From Arthrobacter sp. Leaf69 (lineage in GTDB: Bacteria; Actinomycetota; Actinomycetes; Actinomycetales; Micrococcaceae), in the NCBI RefSeq assembly GCF_001422645.1, contig NZ_LMLR01000012.1, forward strand, positions 162,451 to 226,450: DNA of 64,000 nt, read 5' to 3'. Shown in pieces: positions 9,394 through 16,157 of this stretch (position 1 is the first letter of the stretch; each line of letters begins with the position of its first letter). The position numbers and the translations under genes were made by a program. Below the pieces are notes generated by a model. It saw nothing but the letters and a program-made list of their open reading frames with translations. It was not told the origin of the DNA and searched no databases.

Positions 9394-10932
9394 TCAGGCG
9401 CCGAGCAGCGCGTTGATGGGGCCTCGGGCGAAATAGACCAGGAATCCGGCCGTCACCACCCACATGAGCGGATGGATTTTCTTGGCCTTCCCGGACGCTG
9501 CCCCGATGATGACCCATGAGATGAAGCCGACGCCGATGCCGTTGGCGATCGAGTAGCTCAGCGGCATCGTGACGATGGTCAGGAACGCCGGCAGGGCCAC
9601 CGCGAACTTGGTGAACTTGATCTCGCGGATCTGGGCCATCATCATGGCGCCCACCACCACCAGGGCGGCGGCGGCTACTTCCAGCGGAACCACGCTGGTG
9701 AGCGGCGTAAGGAACATGGAGCCCAAGAACAGGACACCGGTGACCACGGAGGCCAGCCCGGTCCGGGCGCCCTCGCCAATGCCCGCGGCGGAATCGATGT
9801 AGACGGTGTTGGAGGATCCCGAGGTGGCTCCGCCGGCAACCGCGCCGACGCCTTCGACGATGAAGGCCGACTTGAGCCGCGGGAACGTGCCGTCCTTGTG
9901 GGCGACACCGGCGCTCTTGGCGAGTCCGGTCATGGTGCCCATGGCATCGAAGAAGTTGGTGAAGACCAGCGTGAAGACCAGCATGGTGGCGGCAAGCCCG
10001 CCGATCCGGCCGAATGCACCGAACAGGTCGAACTGTCCCACCAGGCCCAGGTCCGGCGCCGACACCAGCTGGCCGGAGAGCACCGGGGTGTTCAAGTGCC
10101 ATCCGCCTGGGTTTGTGTCGCTGCCGGGGCCGATGCGCAGGACCGCCTCGACGAGAGCTGCGAGCAACGTGGTGGCGACGATCCCGATCAGCAGTCCGCC
10201 CTGAACCTTGCGGGCGACGAGGATGCCCATGACGAGGAGTCCGACGATGAAGACGAGGGTGGGAACTGAGCTGATGGAACCGTTGTCGCCCAGTTGCACC
10301 GGGGGCCCGGCTGTCGTCGCCCGGACGAAGCCCGAGTCGACGAAGCCGATGAACGCGATAAACAGGCCGATGCCGACGGTGATGGCTGCCTTCAGTTCCT
10401 TAGGGACGGCCCGGAAGATGGCCGTCCGGGCGCCGGTGACGCCGAAGAGCACGATCAGGATGCCGTTGATGACCACCAGGCCCATGGCTTCGGGCCACGT
10501 GACCTCGTTGATCACCGAGACTGCGAGGAAGGAGTTGATGCCCAGTCCCGCGGCCAGGCCAAACGGCAGATTGGCTACCAGCCCGAACAGAATGGTCATC
10601 ACGCCGGCGGTGAGTCCGGTGACCGCGCCGACCTGCGCGGCCGACAGCCAGCCGCCGGCCACGTCGGTGGGGGCGTTGCCGGCGCTGAAGCCGCCCAGAA
10701 TCAGCGGATTCAGGATCACGATGTAGGCCATGGTGAAGAACGTGACCAGGCCGCCGCGGAACTCGCGGGCGAGTGTCGAACCGCGCTCGGTGATGTGGAA
10801 GAAGCGGTCCAGGAAAGCGTTGGACGCCGGCGGCCGGGTGTTGCGGTCCTGCCGCTTGGCGTGGGCTGCGGCGTTGGGGGCCGGCGTCGTTGCCGGCTGC
10901 GGGCCTTCGTGGGACTGATCGAGGATTGTCAT
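9394..10932 (-). CDS. NCS2 family purine permease (AzgA/PbuG-like)
   Basis: A 512-residue integral membrane transporter of the NCS2 family. The AzgA/PbuG branch is indicated by EFRGGLVTFFTMAYIVILNP after a cytosolic N-terminus, LPFGLAAGLGINSFLA in TM3, and VVTGVLFLGSMFLTPL near the end. Members import guanine, hypoxanthine or adenine with protons. About 12 hydrophobic segments are visible. It lies 14 bp downstream of the guanine deaminase, on the same strand, so import and deamination of guanine are probably co-transcribed. The xanthine dehydrogenase genes follow after the palindromic element. Confidence 0.88.
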   Translation of the reverse strand: MTILDQSHEGPQPATTPAPNAAAHAKRQDRNTRPPASNAFLDRFFHITERGSTLAREFRGGLVTFFTMAYIVILNPLILGGFSAGNAPTDVAGGWLSAAQVGAVTGLTAGVMTILFGLVANLPFGLAAGLGINSFLAVSVINEVTWPEAMGLVVINGILIVLFGVTGARTAIFRAVPKELKAAITVGIGLFIAFIGFVDSGFVRATTAGPPVQLGDNGSISSVPTLVFIVGLLVMGILVARKVQGGLLIGIVATTLLAALVEAVLRIGPGSDTNPGGWHLNTPVLSGQLVSAPDLGLVGQFDLFGAFGRIGGLAATMLVFTLVFTNFFDAMGTMTGLAKSAGVAHKDGTFPRLKSAFIVEGVGAVAGGATSGSSNTVYIDSAAGIGEGARTGLASVVTGVLFLGSMFLTPLTSVVPLEVAAAALVVVGAMMMAQIREIKFTKFAVALPAFLTIVTMPLSYSIANGIGVGFISWVIIGAASGKAKKIHPLMWVVTAGFLVYFARGPINALLGA

Positions 10933-10946
10933 CTCAGCCTCCGGCC

Positions 10947-11441
10947 CTAGTAGTCAATCCGGGAACCGAGCGTGTTCCAGGTGTGGAACGGTTCCAGCAC
11001 TGCAGGGGCCTGGGGATCGCCCAGATCCAGCTTGGACACCGGCATCAGGACATCCCGGTTGTCGTTCTCGAAGTACTCGTAGAAGACGGCATCATCGAAG
11101 CCGACCGAGGCGGCGTCGTGCCGGTCCGCCGCGAAGACGACGCGCTCCACCCGCGCCCACAGCGCGGAGGCGAGGCACATGGGGCAGGGCTCGCAGCTCG
11201 TGTAGAGGGTGGCCCCCCGCAGGTCGAACGTGCCGAGTTCGCTGCACGCCCGGCGGATGGCCGTGACTTCGGCATGGGCGGTGGGATCGTTGGTGGCGGT
11301 GACGCGGTTGACGCCGTCGAACGCTTGACCGCTCGCGGTGACGATGACGGCGCCGAACGGCCCGCCGCTGTTCAGGACGTTGGCCGTGGCCAGCTGGATG
11401 GATCTGGCCAGAAAATGTTCGGCCGTGACGGTGCTGCTCAT
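10947..11441 (-). CDS. guaD: Guanine deaminase, cytidine-deaminase fold (GuaD-like)
   Basis: A 164-residue nucleoside/base deaminase with the zinc motifs HAE (in TAHAEVTAI) and PCPMC (in SCEPCPMCLAS). The C-terminal half (FDDAVFYEYFENDNRDV) resembles B. subtilis-type GuaD, which converts guanine to xanthine. It is the first gene of the minus-strand purine transcript that continues into the permease and probably the xanthine dehydrogenase genes. A divergent amidohydrolase starts 373 bp away across a shared control region. Another purine or pterin deaminase activity is possible, but the context favours guanine. Confidence 0.8.
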   Translation of the reverse strand: MSSTVTAEHFLARSIQLATANVLNSGGPFGAVIVTASGQAFDGVNRVTATNDPTAHAEVTAIRRACSELGTFDLRGATLYTSCEPCPMCLASALWARVERVVFAADRHDAASVGFDDAVFYEYFENDNRDVLMPVSKLDLGDPQAPAVLEPFHTWNTLGSRIDY

Positions 11442-11813
11442 GATGCGACTCCCTTTGCCGGGAAGCCGGGTATACCGAGGTGAGACGGAAGGACCAGATG
11501 CGACGGTTACCAGACTTCAGCGTGTGCTTTTGAGGGTTAGGTTGCGCCTGGTAGATAGCTTCCCCGGGGTCCGGGGGCCCGCCTTTGGCAAGATCGAGAT
11601 TAGCACCGGAAAGTGAGCTGCGCCATAGATTTCTGGAAACTTAATTTCGGGATGTGAAATTTATGTTTCCGGATTCTCACTCCGCCCGACCATTGACGGA
11701 TGGGCCGCGGTCACCCTAGCCTATTGAAACCCGGCCACGATGCCGGGCACCCTGGATCAGCAGACAGGGCATCACTGAGCTGGCATTCCCTTCCCACGCT
11801 CAGACAGGAAACC
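11442..11813. promoter_or_regulatory. Divergent control region with three 21-bp-phased half or full sites
   Basis: This 372-bp gap between guaD (-) and the amidohydrolase (+) holds no gene I can support. It contains TTTC-N7-GAAA (11645-11659), with a right half-site GGAA exactly 21 bp before it (box starting 11624) and a left half-site TTTC 21 bp after it (box starting 11666). These also read as an imperfect inverted repeat, GGAAAC...GTTTCC. The layout matches the boxes at 14757, 15060, 18644 and 24419 and is a plausible binding region for the IclR regulator at 17756-18511. Confidence 0.5.
11693..11722 (+). promoter_or_regulatory. Candidate sigma-70-type promoter of the amidohydrolase gene
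   Basis: TTGACG (11693-11698), an 18-base spacer and TAGCCT (11717-11722) form a good actinobacterial vegetative promoter about 90 bases upstream of the start. The phased repeats at 11624-11680 lie immediately upstream, a position suited to an activator or upstream repressor. Confidence 0.5.
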
Positions 11814-13181
11814 ATGATGCCCACACCGTCCCCGCAATCCCGGCTCTGGATCAAGAATCCCCGCGGCGCCTTCACCGCCAACAGCCTCGACGCCTCCGGC
11901 GGAGTGGTGGTCAGCGGCGGCGTCATCACGGAGGTGCTCGCCGCCGGCCAGCTGCCCTCCGCCCCCTGCAGCGAGGTGTTCGACGCCGGCAATCACGTCC
12001 TGCTGCCCGGCCTCATCAACACGCATCACCACTTTTACCAGACGCTCACCCGGGCGTGGGGGCCGGTGGCCAACGCGCCACTCTTCCCCTGGCTGCAGAA
12101 CCTTTACCCGGTGTGGGCGCGCCTCACGCCCCGGGATTTGGAGCTGGCCACGACCGTGGCGCTCGCCGAGCTGCTCCTGTCCGGCTGCACCACCGCGGCG
12201 GACCACCACTACCTCTTTCCGGACGGCATGGAGGACGCCATCGACATCGAGGTTCGGGCGGTGAGCCGGCTCGGCATGCGGGCCACGCTCACACGGGGAT
12301 CCATGAGCCTCGGGGAGGACGACGGCGGCCTGCCGCCGCAGTCCACCGTGCAGTCACCGGACGTGATCCTGGCCGACAGCGAACGGCTCATCGGCGAGTA
12401 CCACCAGCGAGGGGACGGCGCCACGATCCAGATTGCGCTGGCCCCGTGCTCGCCGTTTTCCGTCACCCGGGAGATCATGGCGGAAAGCGCCGCCCTGGCG
12501 GAGCGGCACGATGTCCGGCTGCACACCCACCTCGCTGAGACCCTGGACGAGGAGGAGTTCTGCCGGGAGATGTTCGGCCTGCGGACCGTGGACTACCTCG
12601 ACAGTGTGGGCTGGCTGACCGGCCGGACATGGCTGGGTCACGGCATCCACTTCACCGACGGCGAGATCGCAGCGCTGGGGGCCGCCGGCACCGCCGTCGC
12701 GCACTGCCCCACGTCCAACATGCGTCTGGCCTCCGGAACCGCGAGGGTGCTGGAACTGGAGGACGCCGGGGTGCCCGTGGGGCTGGGTGTGGACGGCTCG
12801 GCGTCGAACGATGCCTCCAACATGATCCTGGAGGCGCGGCAGGCGCTGTACCTGCAGCGGCTGCGCTACGGCGCGCAGGTTCCGGTGGAACGGGCGCTGG
12901 GCTGGGCCACGAGGGGCTCCGCCGCAGTCCTGGGCCGGCCGGACCTGGGCCAAATAGCCCCCGGGATGCAGGCGGACCTGGCCCTCTTCACCCTGGACGA
13001 ACTGCGCTTCTCCGGCAGTCACGACCCCGTCGCGGCCCTGCTGCTGTGCGCGGCCGACAGGGCGGACCGCGTTATGGTGGGCGGACAATGGCGCGTGGTG
13101 GACGGCCACATTCCGGGGCTGGACCTTGCCGGGCTCATTGCGGAGCACTCCGCCGCGGCGCGGAGACTGGTGAACGGCTGA
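11814..13181 (+). CDS. 8-oxoguanine deaminase-like amidohydrolase
   Basis: A 455-residue amidohydrolase of the guanine/8-oxoguanine/chlorohydrolase (COG0402) group. Metal ligands are visible in LINTHHHFYQ, THLAETLDE, WLGHGIHF and GVDGSASND. GSMSLGEDDGGLPP and the NTHHHFYQTLTRAW start are typical of proteins annotated as 8-oxoguanine deaminase. Action on 8-oxoguanine would give urate directly, bypassing xanthine dehydrogenase and joining the pathway at uricase. AGGAA precedes two adjacent ATGs, and the second (11817) has slightly better spacing. Guanine or another aminopurine remains a possible substrate. Confidence 0.75.
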   Translation: MMPTPSPQSRLWIKNPRGAFTANSLDASGGVVVSGGVITEVLAAGQLPSAPCSEVFDAGNHVLLPGLINTHHHFYQTLTRAWGPVANAPLFPWLQNLYPVWARLTPRDLELATTVALAELLLSGCTTAADHHYLFPDGMEDAIDIEVRAVSRLGMRATLTRGSMSLGEDDGGLPPQSTVQSPDVILADSERLIGEYHQRGDGATIQIALAPCSPFSVTREIMAESAALAERHDVRLHTHLAETLDEEEFCREMFGLRTVDYLDSVGWLTGRTWLGHGIHFTDGEIAALGAAGTAVAHCPTSNMRLASGTARVLELEDAGVPVGLGVDGSASNDASNMILEARQALYLQRLRYGAQVPVERALGWATRGSAAVLGRPDLGQIAPGMQADLALFTLDELRFSGSHDPVAALLLCAADRADRVMVGGQWRVVDGHIPGLDLAGLIAEHSAAARRLVNG

Positions 13182-13253
13182 ACGATTTCCGGCCGCCTTC
13201 GCCGGTATGCCGCGGGTCTGGCTGCGGCATCCGATCGTTGCTAGCGTGTCGGA

Positions 13254-14498
13254 ATGAGCCCATCGAAGGCCCCGGCCGAGATCCTCAACATCGCCGGCAC
13301 TGAGGTTCGGATCTCGAGCCCGGACAAGGTGGTGTTCCCCGAACCCGGGCTGACGAAGCTGGACCTGGTGCGGTACTACCTCGCCGTGGCGGATGGTGCG
13401 CTGCGGGGCGCGGGCGGCCGGCCCATGGTGCTCAAGCGCTTCCCGAAGGGCATCGACGCTGAGCCGTTCTTCCAGAAGCGCGTGCCGGAAAACCATCCGG
13501 ACTTCATCGACACGGCGACCCTGCACTACGCGTCGGGGACATCCGCCGAGGAGGCCGTCATCCGGGATGCCGCGGGCCTGGCGTGGGTGGTGAACCTCGG
13601 CTGCCTGGACCTCAACCCGCATCCGGTGCGCGCCGAGGACCTCGAGCACCCCGACGAGCTGCGTGTCGATCTGGATCCGATGCCGGGAGTCGGCTGGTCC
13701 CAGATCGTCGACGTTGCGTATGTCGCCCGCGACGTGCTCGGCGACGCGGGACTCGTGGGGTGGCCGAAGACCAGCGGGTCGCGCGGACTCCACATCCTGG
13801 TGCGCATCTCGCCGCAGTGGTCATACCGCGACGTGCGGCTTGCCGCCGAGACCCTGGCCCGCGAGGTCGAAAACCGCGCGCCCGGCCTCGCCACCGCGCG
13901 GTGGTGGAAGGAGGAGCGCGGCGAGAGTGTGTTCGTCGACTTTAACCAGAACGCAAAAGACCGCACCGTGGCCTCGGCGTACTCGATCCGGCCTCTGCCC
14001 GACGCCCGGGTCTCGACGCCGCTCGTATGGGACGAGGTCCGCTCCGCGCGGCCGGAACTGTTCACGGTGCGCACAGTGCCCCGGCGCTTCGCGGACGGGG
14101 GCGACCCACACGCCGGCATCGACGGTGCGGCGGGCTCACTCGACAAACTCCTCGCGTTGGCGTCCGAGCTCGGCCCCGCCGAAAAGCCCCCGCGCGGCGG
14201 GGACGGCTCCGGCCGCCGGCAGTCGGTGATGCCGCTCATCGAAGTGGCCCGCACCAGGACCAAGCCCGAGGCGCTCGCGGCGCTGGATGAGTGGAAGACC
14301 CGGCATGCGGACATCGTCCCGGCGCTGCACCCCGCCGACGTGCTGGTCGACGGAATGCGCGGATCGAGCTCGCTCTGGTACAGGGTGCGGGTGAACCTGC
14401 AGCATGTCCCCGAGGCGGAGCGTCCGCCGCAGGAGGAGCTCATTGCCGACTACGACCCCTGGGCGGGCAAGGAGTGGCCGGGGCGCCGGGGGTCCTGA
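13254..14498 (+). CDS. Stand-alone LigD-type polymerase (AEP primase family)
   Basis: 414 residues matching the polymerase domain of LigD from bacterial non-homologous end joining. KVVFPEPGLTKLDLVRYY starts the domain. The catalytic metal motif is RVDLDP (about 137-142), followed by KTSGSRGLHI and a C-terminal YSIRPLPDARVSTPL. There is no ligase or nuclease domain in the chain and no Ku gene in the window, so it is the separate-polypeptide version known in actinobacteria. It sits between purine genes without obvious functional link. TAGCGT (13242-13247) lies six bases before ATG, suggesting a leaderless transcript. Confidence 0.88.
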   Translation: MSPSKAPAEILNIAGTEVRISSPDKVVFPEPGLTKLDLVRYYLAVADGALRGAGGRPMVLKRFPKGIDAEPFFQKRVPENHPDFIDTATLHYASGTSAEEAVIRDAAGLAWVVNLGCLDLNPHPVRAEDLEHPDELRVDLDPMPGVGWSQIVDVAYVARDVLGDAGLVGWPKTSGSRGLHILVRISPQWSYRDVRLAAETLAREVENRAPGLATARWWKEERGESVFVDFNQNAKDRTVASAYSIRPLPDARVSTPLVWDEVRSARPELFTVRTVPRRFADGGDPHAGIDGAAGSLDKLLALASELGPAEKPPRGGDGSGRRQSVMPLIEVARTRTKPEALAALDEWKTRHADIVPALHPADVLVDGMRGSSSLWYRVRVNLQHVPEAERPPQEELIADYDPWAGKEWPGRRGS

Positions 14499-14501
14499 CA
14501 C

Positions 14502-14554
14502 GGGGCGCTCGTTGAGGCGCGCCCCTCCAGTACGACAGAACCCCTGCGGGGGTT
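14502..14554. terminator. Two hairpins between convergent genes
   Basis: GGGGCGC/GCGCCCC (14502-14508 with 14519-14525) follows the polymerase gene. A second palindrome, AACCCC-tgc-GGGGGTT (about 14539-14554), overlaps the stop of the convergent small gene. Neither has a long T-run. Together they would separate the two transcripts. Confidence 0.45.
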
Positions 14555-14720
14555 AGCGGCCGAACAGCGGCAGCGCGCGCAGCCAGCGGGAGAATCCCCT
14601 GCCGGCGCGGTCGCAGTCGGCCGGGATGTAAAAGTCGGGATCCGTGGCGCCGAACGGCAGGTACAGCTCCTGGCCGGGCGCCGGAAAGTCAGCGACGTTG
14701 TTTTGATCCTGCTGGTCCAT
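14553..14720 (-). CDS. Small protein of unknown function (55 residues)
   Basis: A 55-residue reading frame with a near-perfect ribosome binding site: GAGGAGG lies six bases before the ATG at 14720. The product starts MDQQDQNNVADFPAPGQ, continues LPFGATDPDFYIPADCD and ends in a basic-aromatic GFSRWLRALPLFGR. It is soluble-looking, with acidic and Pro-rich N-terminal parts and an amphipathic C-terminus. I do not recognise the family. Upstream (14757-14771) is one of the TTCC-N7-GGAA boxes shared with the purine genes, so it is probably a member of the same regulon and may be a small regulator or accessory factor. Confidence 0.65.
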   Translation of the reverse strand: MDQQDQNNVADFPAPGQELYLPFGATDPDFYIPADCDRAGRGFSRWLRALPLFGR

Positions 14721-14756
14721 CTGTTCCTCCTCATTCTTGCCATTATTCCGTATTGT

Positions 14757-14792
14757 TTCCGCATTTCGGAAACTATTTATTGTCCTATGGAA
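14757..14792 (-). promoter_or_regulatory. TTCC-N7-GGAA operator pair upstream of the small gene
   Basis: TTCCGCATTTCGGAA (14757-14771) is a 15-bp palindrome extended to GTTTCCG/CGGAAAC. Exactly 21 bp further on (14778-14792) a second site keeps the right half TGGAA. The pair lies 37 bp upstream of the small-gene ATG and matches the boxes near uricase, malic enzyme and hydroxypyruvate isomerase. Confidence 0.55.
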
Positions 14793-14853
14793 ACTGTAAG
14801 ACGCGGGCCCGCGCCCGTCAACACCCTCCGCGCCCGCCGCAGACCCCGCCCGG

Positions 14854-14879
14854 TCACAATCGGAAAGTTGGGATTGTGA
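14854..14879. promoter_or_regulatory. Inverted repeat TCACAATC-N10-GATTGTGA
   Basis: Perfect 8-bp arms separated by 10 bases make a 26-bp operator-like site in the divergent region between the small gene and uricase. It differs from the TTCC-N7-GGAA boxes, so a second regulator is implied. A weak promoter (TGTACA 14880-14885, 17 bases, TAACCT 14903-14908) begins at its downstream edge. Confidence 0.5.
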
Positions 14880-14913
14880 TGTACACCACCGCCGGCCTGG
14901 GCTAACCTTGAAG

Positions 14914-14997
14914 GTAATTCGTGGCCCAGGTCACGTAACCTGGGAGCAGCAGGCAGGGTTGTAATGAGCTGGCGTCAACTGACGTCGGCTCTTTTTT
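14914..14997 (+). ncRNA. Structured leader RNA upstream of uricase (candidate attenuator or sRNA)
   Basis: From a predicted start near 14914 the RNA can fold a 7-bp hairpin CCCAGGT/ACCTGGG (14925-14931 with 14938-14944). It then forms an intrinsic terminator ending in six T at 14997, 92 bases before the uricase ATG. GCCCAGG (14924-14930) could instead pair with CCTGGGC at 14896-14902 if transcription starts further upstream, giving a possible alternative fold. It matches no riboswitch class I know. It could be a regulated attenuator of uricase or an independent small RNA of about 85 nt. Confidence 0.45.
14966..14997 (+). terminator. Intrinsic terminator in the uricase leader
   Basis: GAGCTGGCGTCA (14966-14977) pairs with TGACGTCGGCTC (14980-14991) through 12 positions with two G-U pairs, followed directly by TTTTTT (14992-14997). 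It is the clearest U-tract terminator in the window, and no upstream plus-strand gene is near enough to need it. Confidence 0.7.
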
Positions 14998-15044
14998 GTG
15001 GGCCGGCGGTGAAAGAAACGAACGCGAAACGCGTACGAAATTTC

Positions 15045-15074
15045 TATGTGGGAGTTTGATTCCACATACCGGAA
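15045..15074 (+). promoter_or_regulatory. Operator region upstream of uricase
   Basis: Two overlapping signals: a 7-bp inverted repeat TATGTGG-N10-CCACATA (15045-15068), and the 15-bp box TTCCACATACCGGAA (15060-15074), which agrees at 13 of 15 positions with the box at 24419. A partial right half (GGGA) lies 21 bp upstream. The box ends 15 bases before ATG, a repressor-like position that would also affect the leader transcript. Confidence 0.5.
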
Positions 15075-15089
15075 GTTGGGAACCACACC

Positions 15090-15998
15090 ATGAACAACAA
15101 GATCGTCCTCGGACAGAACCAGTACGGTAAGGCCGAAGTCCGCGTCGTCAAGATCACCCGCGACACTGAACGCCACGAGATCGAAGACCTCAACGTCACC
15201 TCGCAGCTCCGCGGCGACTTCGCGGCGGCCCACCTGGAAGGCGACAACAGCCACGTGGTGGCCACGGACACGCAGAAGAACACCATCTACGCCTTCGCCC
15301 GGGAGGGCATCGGCTCCCCGGAAGCCTTCCTCCTCCGGCTCGGCGACCACTTCACGTCCAGCTTCGACTGGGTGACCGGCGGCCGCTGGGAGGCCGAGGC
15401 GTACAGCTGGGACCGCATCCAGGCCCACGGCGCGGCCCACGACCACTCCTTCGTGCGCAACGGCCAGGAAGTCCGGACCGCAGTGCTGGTCCGCGACGGC
15501 GCCGACCGGCACCTCATCTCGGGGCTCAAGGACCTGACGGTCCTCAAGTCCACGCAGTCAGGCTTCGTCGGCTACCCGCGGGACAAGTACACCACCCTGC
15601 CTGAGACCACCGATCGGATCCTCGCCACGGACGTCTCCGCACGCTGGCGCTACAACGCCGGCACCGATTTCAGCGCCCTCGATTTCAACAAGAACTACGA
15701 CGACGTCAAGGCCCTCCTGCTGGAGGGTTTCACCGAAAAGTACTCCCACGCCCTGCAGCAGACCCTGTTCGATATGGGCACCAAGGTCCTCGAGGCACAC
15801 AGCGAGATCGACGAAATCAAGTTCTCGATGCCCAACAAGCACCACTTCCTGGTGGACCTCTCGCCGTTTGGCCTCGACAACCCCAACGAGGTCTTCTTCG
15901 CCGCCGACCGCCCGTACGGCCTCATCGAGGCCACGGTCCAGCGCGAAGAGGCAGCACCGGCCGACGCCGCTTGGTCCGGCATCGCCGGATTCTGCTAG
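15090..15998 (+). CDS. Uricase (urate oxidase, factor-independent urate hydroxylase)
   Basis: A 302-residue uricase of the cofactor-free T-fold family, closely resembling the well-known Arthrobacter globiformis enzyme. It converts urate and O2 to 5-hydroxyisourate. QNQYGKAEVRVVKI at the N-terminus, VATDTQKNTIYA (with the catalytic Thr), LKSTQSGFVGYPRDKYTTL in the middle and SMPNKHHFLVDLSPFG near the end are family signatures. The length is normal. No HIU hydrolase or OHCU decarboxylase gene is adjacent, which is unusual for a uricase locus. The ribosome site is weak (GGGAA, seven bases). A hairpin follows the stop. Confidence 0.95.
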   Translation: MNNKIVLGQNQYGKAEVRVVKITRDTERHEIEDLNVTSQLRGDFAAAHLEGDNSHVVATDTQKNTIYAFAREGIGSPEAFLLRLGDHFTSSFDWVTGGRWEAEAYSWDRIQAHGAAHDHSFVRNGQEVRTAVLVRDGADRHLISGLKDLTVLKSTQSGFVGYPRDKYTTLPETTDRILATDVSARWRYNAGTDFSALDFNKNYDDVKALLLEGFTEKYSHALQQTLFDMGTKVLEAHSEIDEIKFSMPNKHHFLVDLSPFGLDNPNEVFFAADRPYGLIEATVQREEAAPADAAWSGIAGFC

Positions 15999-16022
15999 GC
16001 ACCCCCGCCCGTTCACAACGCC

Positions 16023-16070
16023 GCGGCCTGTTCCAGGGCCAGCCCCAGCGCCGGCCCCGGAACAGGCCGC
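16023..16070 (+). terminator. Hairpin after uricase
   Basis: GCGGCCTGTTCC (16023-16034) pairs perfectly with GGAACAGGCCGC (16059-16070), with further GC pairing inside. It is 25 bases after the uricase stop and lacks a T-run. Confidence 0.6.
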
Positions 16071-16091
16071 CAGTACCCCACCAAGCCACAT

Positions 16092-16157
16092 CTGTTAGCC
16101 AGACACTGTTAGCCAGACAAAGACGTCTGCCATGAACCAAGAAAGTCTGCCATGAAC
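16092..16157 (+). repeat. Two short duplications at the permease translation start
   Basis: CTGTTAGCCAGACA is tandemly duplicated (16092-16105, 16106-16119). GTCTGCCATGAAC then occurs twice, 20 bases apart (16125-16137, 16145-16157). The second duplication copies the start codon context, giving one ATG at 16132 and one at 16152. Confidence 0.85.
16132..16155 (+). CDS. Possible 7-residue upstream open reading frame
   Basis: The duplicated ATG at 16132 opens MNQESLP and stops at a TGA (16153-16155) that overlaps the permease ATG (16152-16154) in an ATGA arrangement. If translated it would couple initiation of the permease to this leader peptide. No strong ribosome site precedes it. It may simply be a by-product of the local duplication. 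Confidence 0.3.
   Translation: MNQESLP

Noticed and set aside
9227-10102. N-terminal extension of the XdhC-like protein across the intergenic palindrome into the permease region.
   Set aside because: The extension reads through element A and the antisense of a transporter. The internal ATG at 9226 has a good ribosome site and gives the normal family N-terminus.
14920-14965. Resemblance of the uricase leader (CCAGGTC...AGCAGC...GGCAG) to the bacterial SRP RNA core.
   Set aside because: The GGAA tetraloop and its flanking symmetric loop are absent, and the location beside uricase does not fit an ffs gene. It is treated as an unassigned leader.
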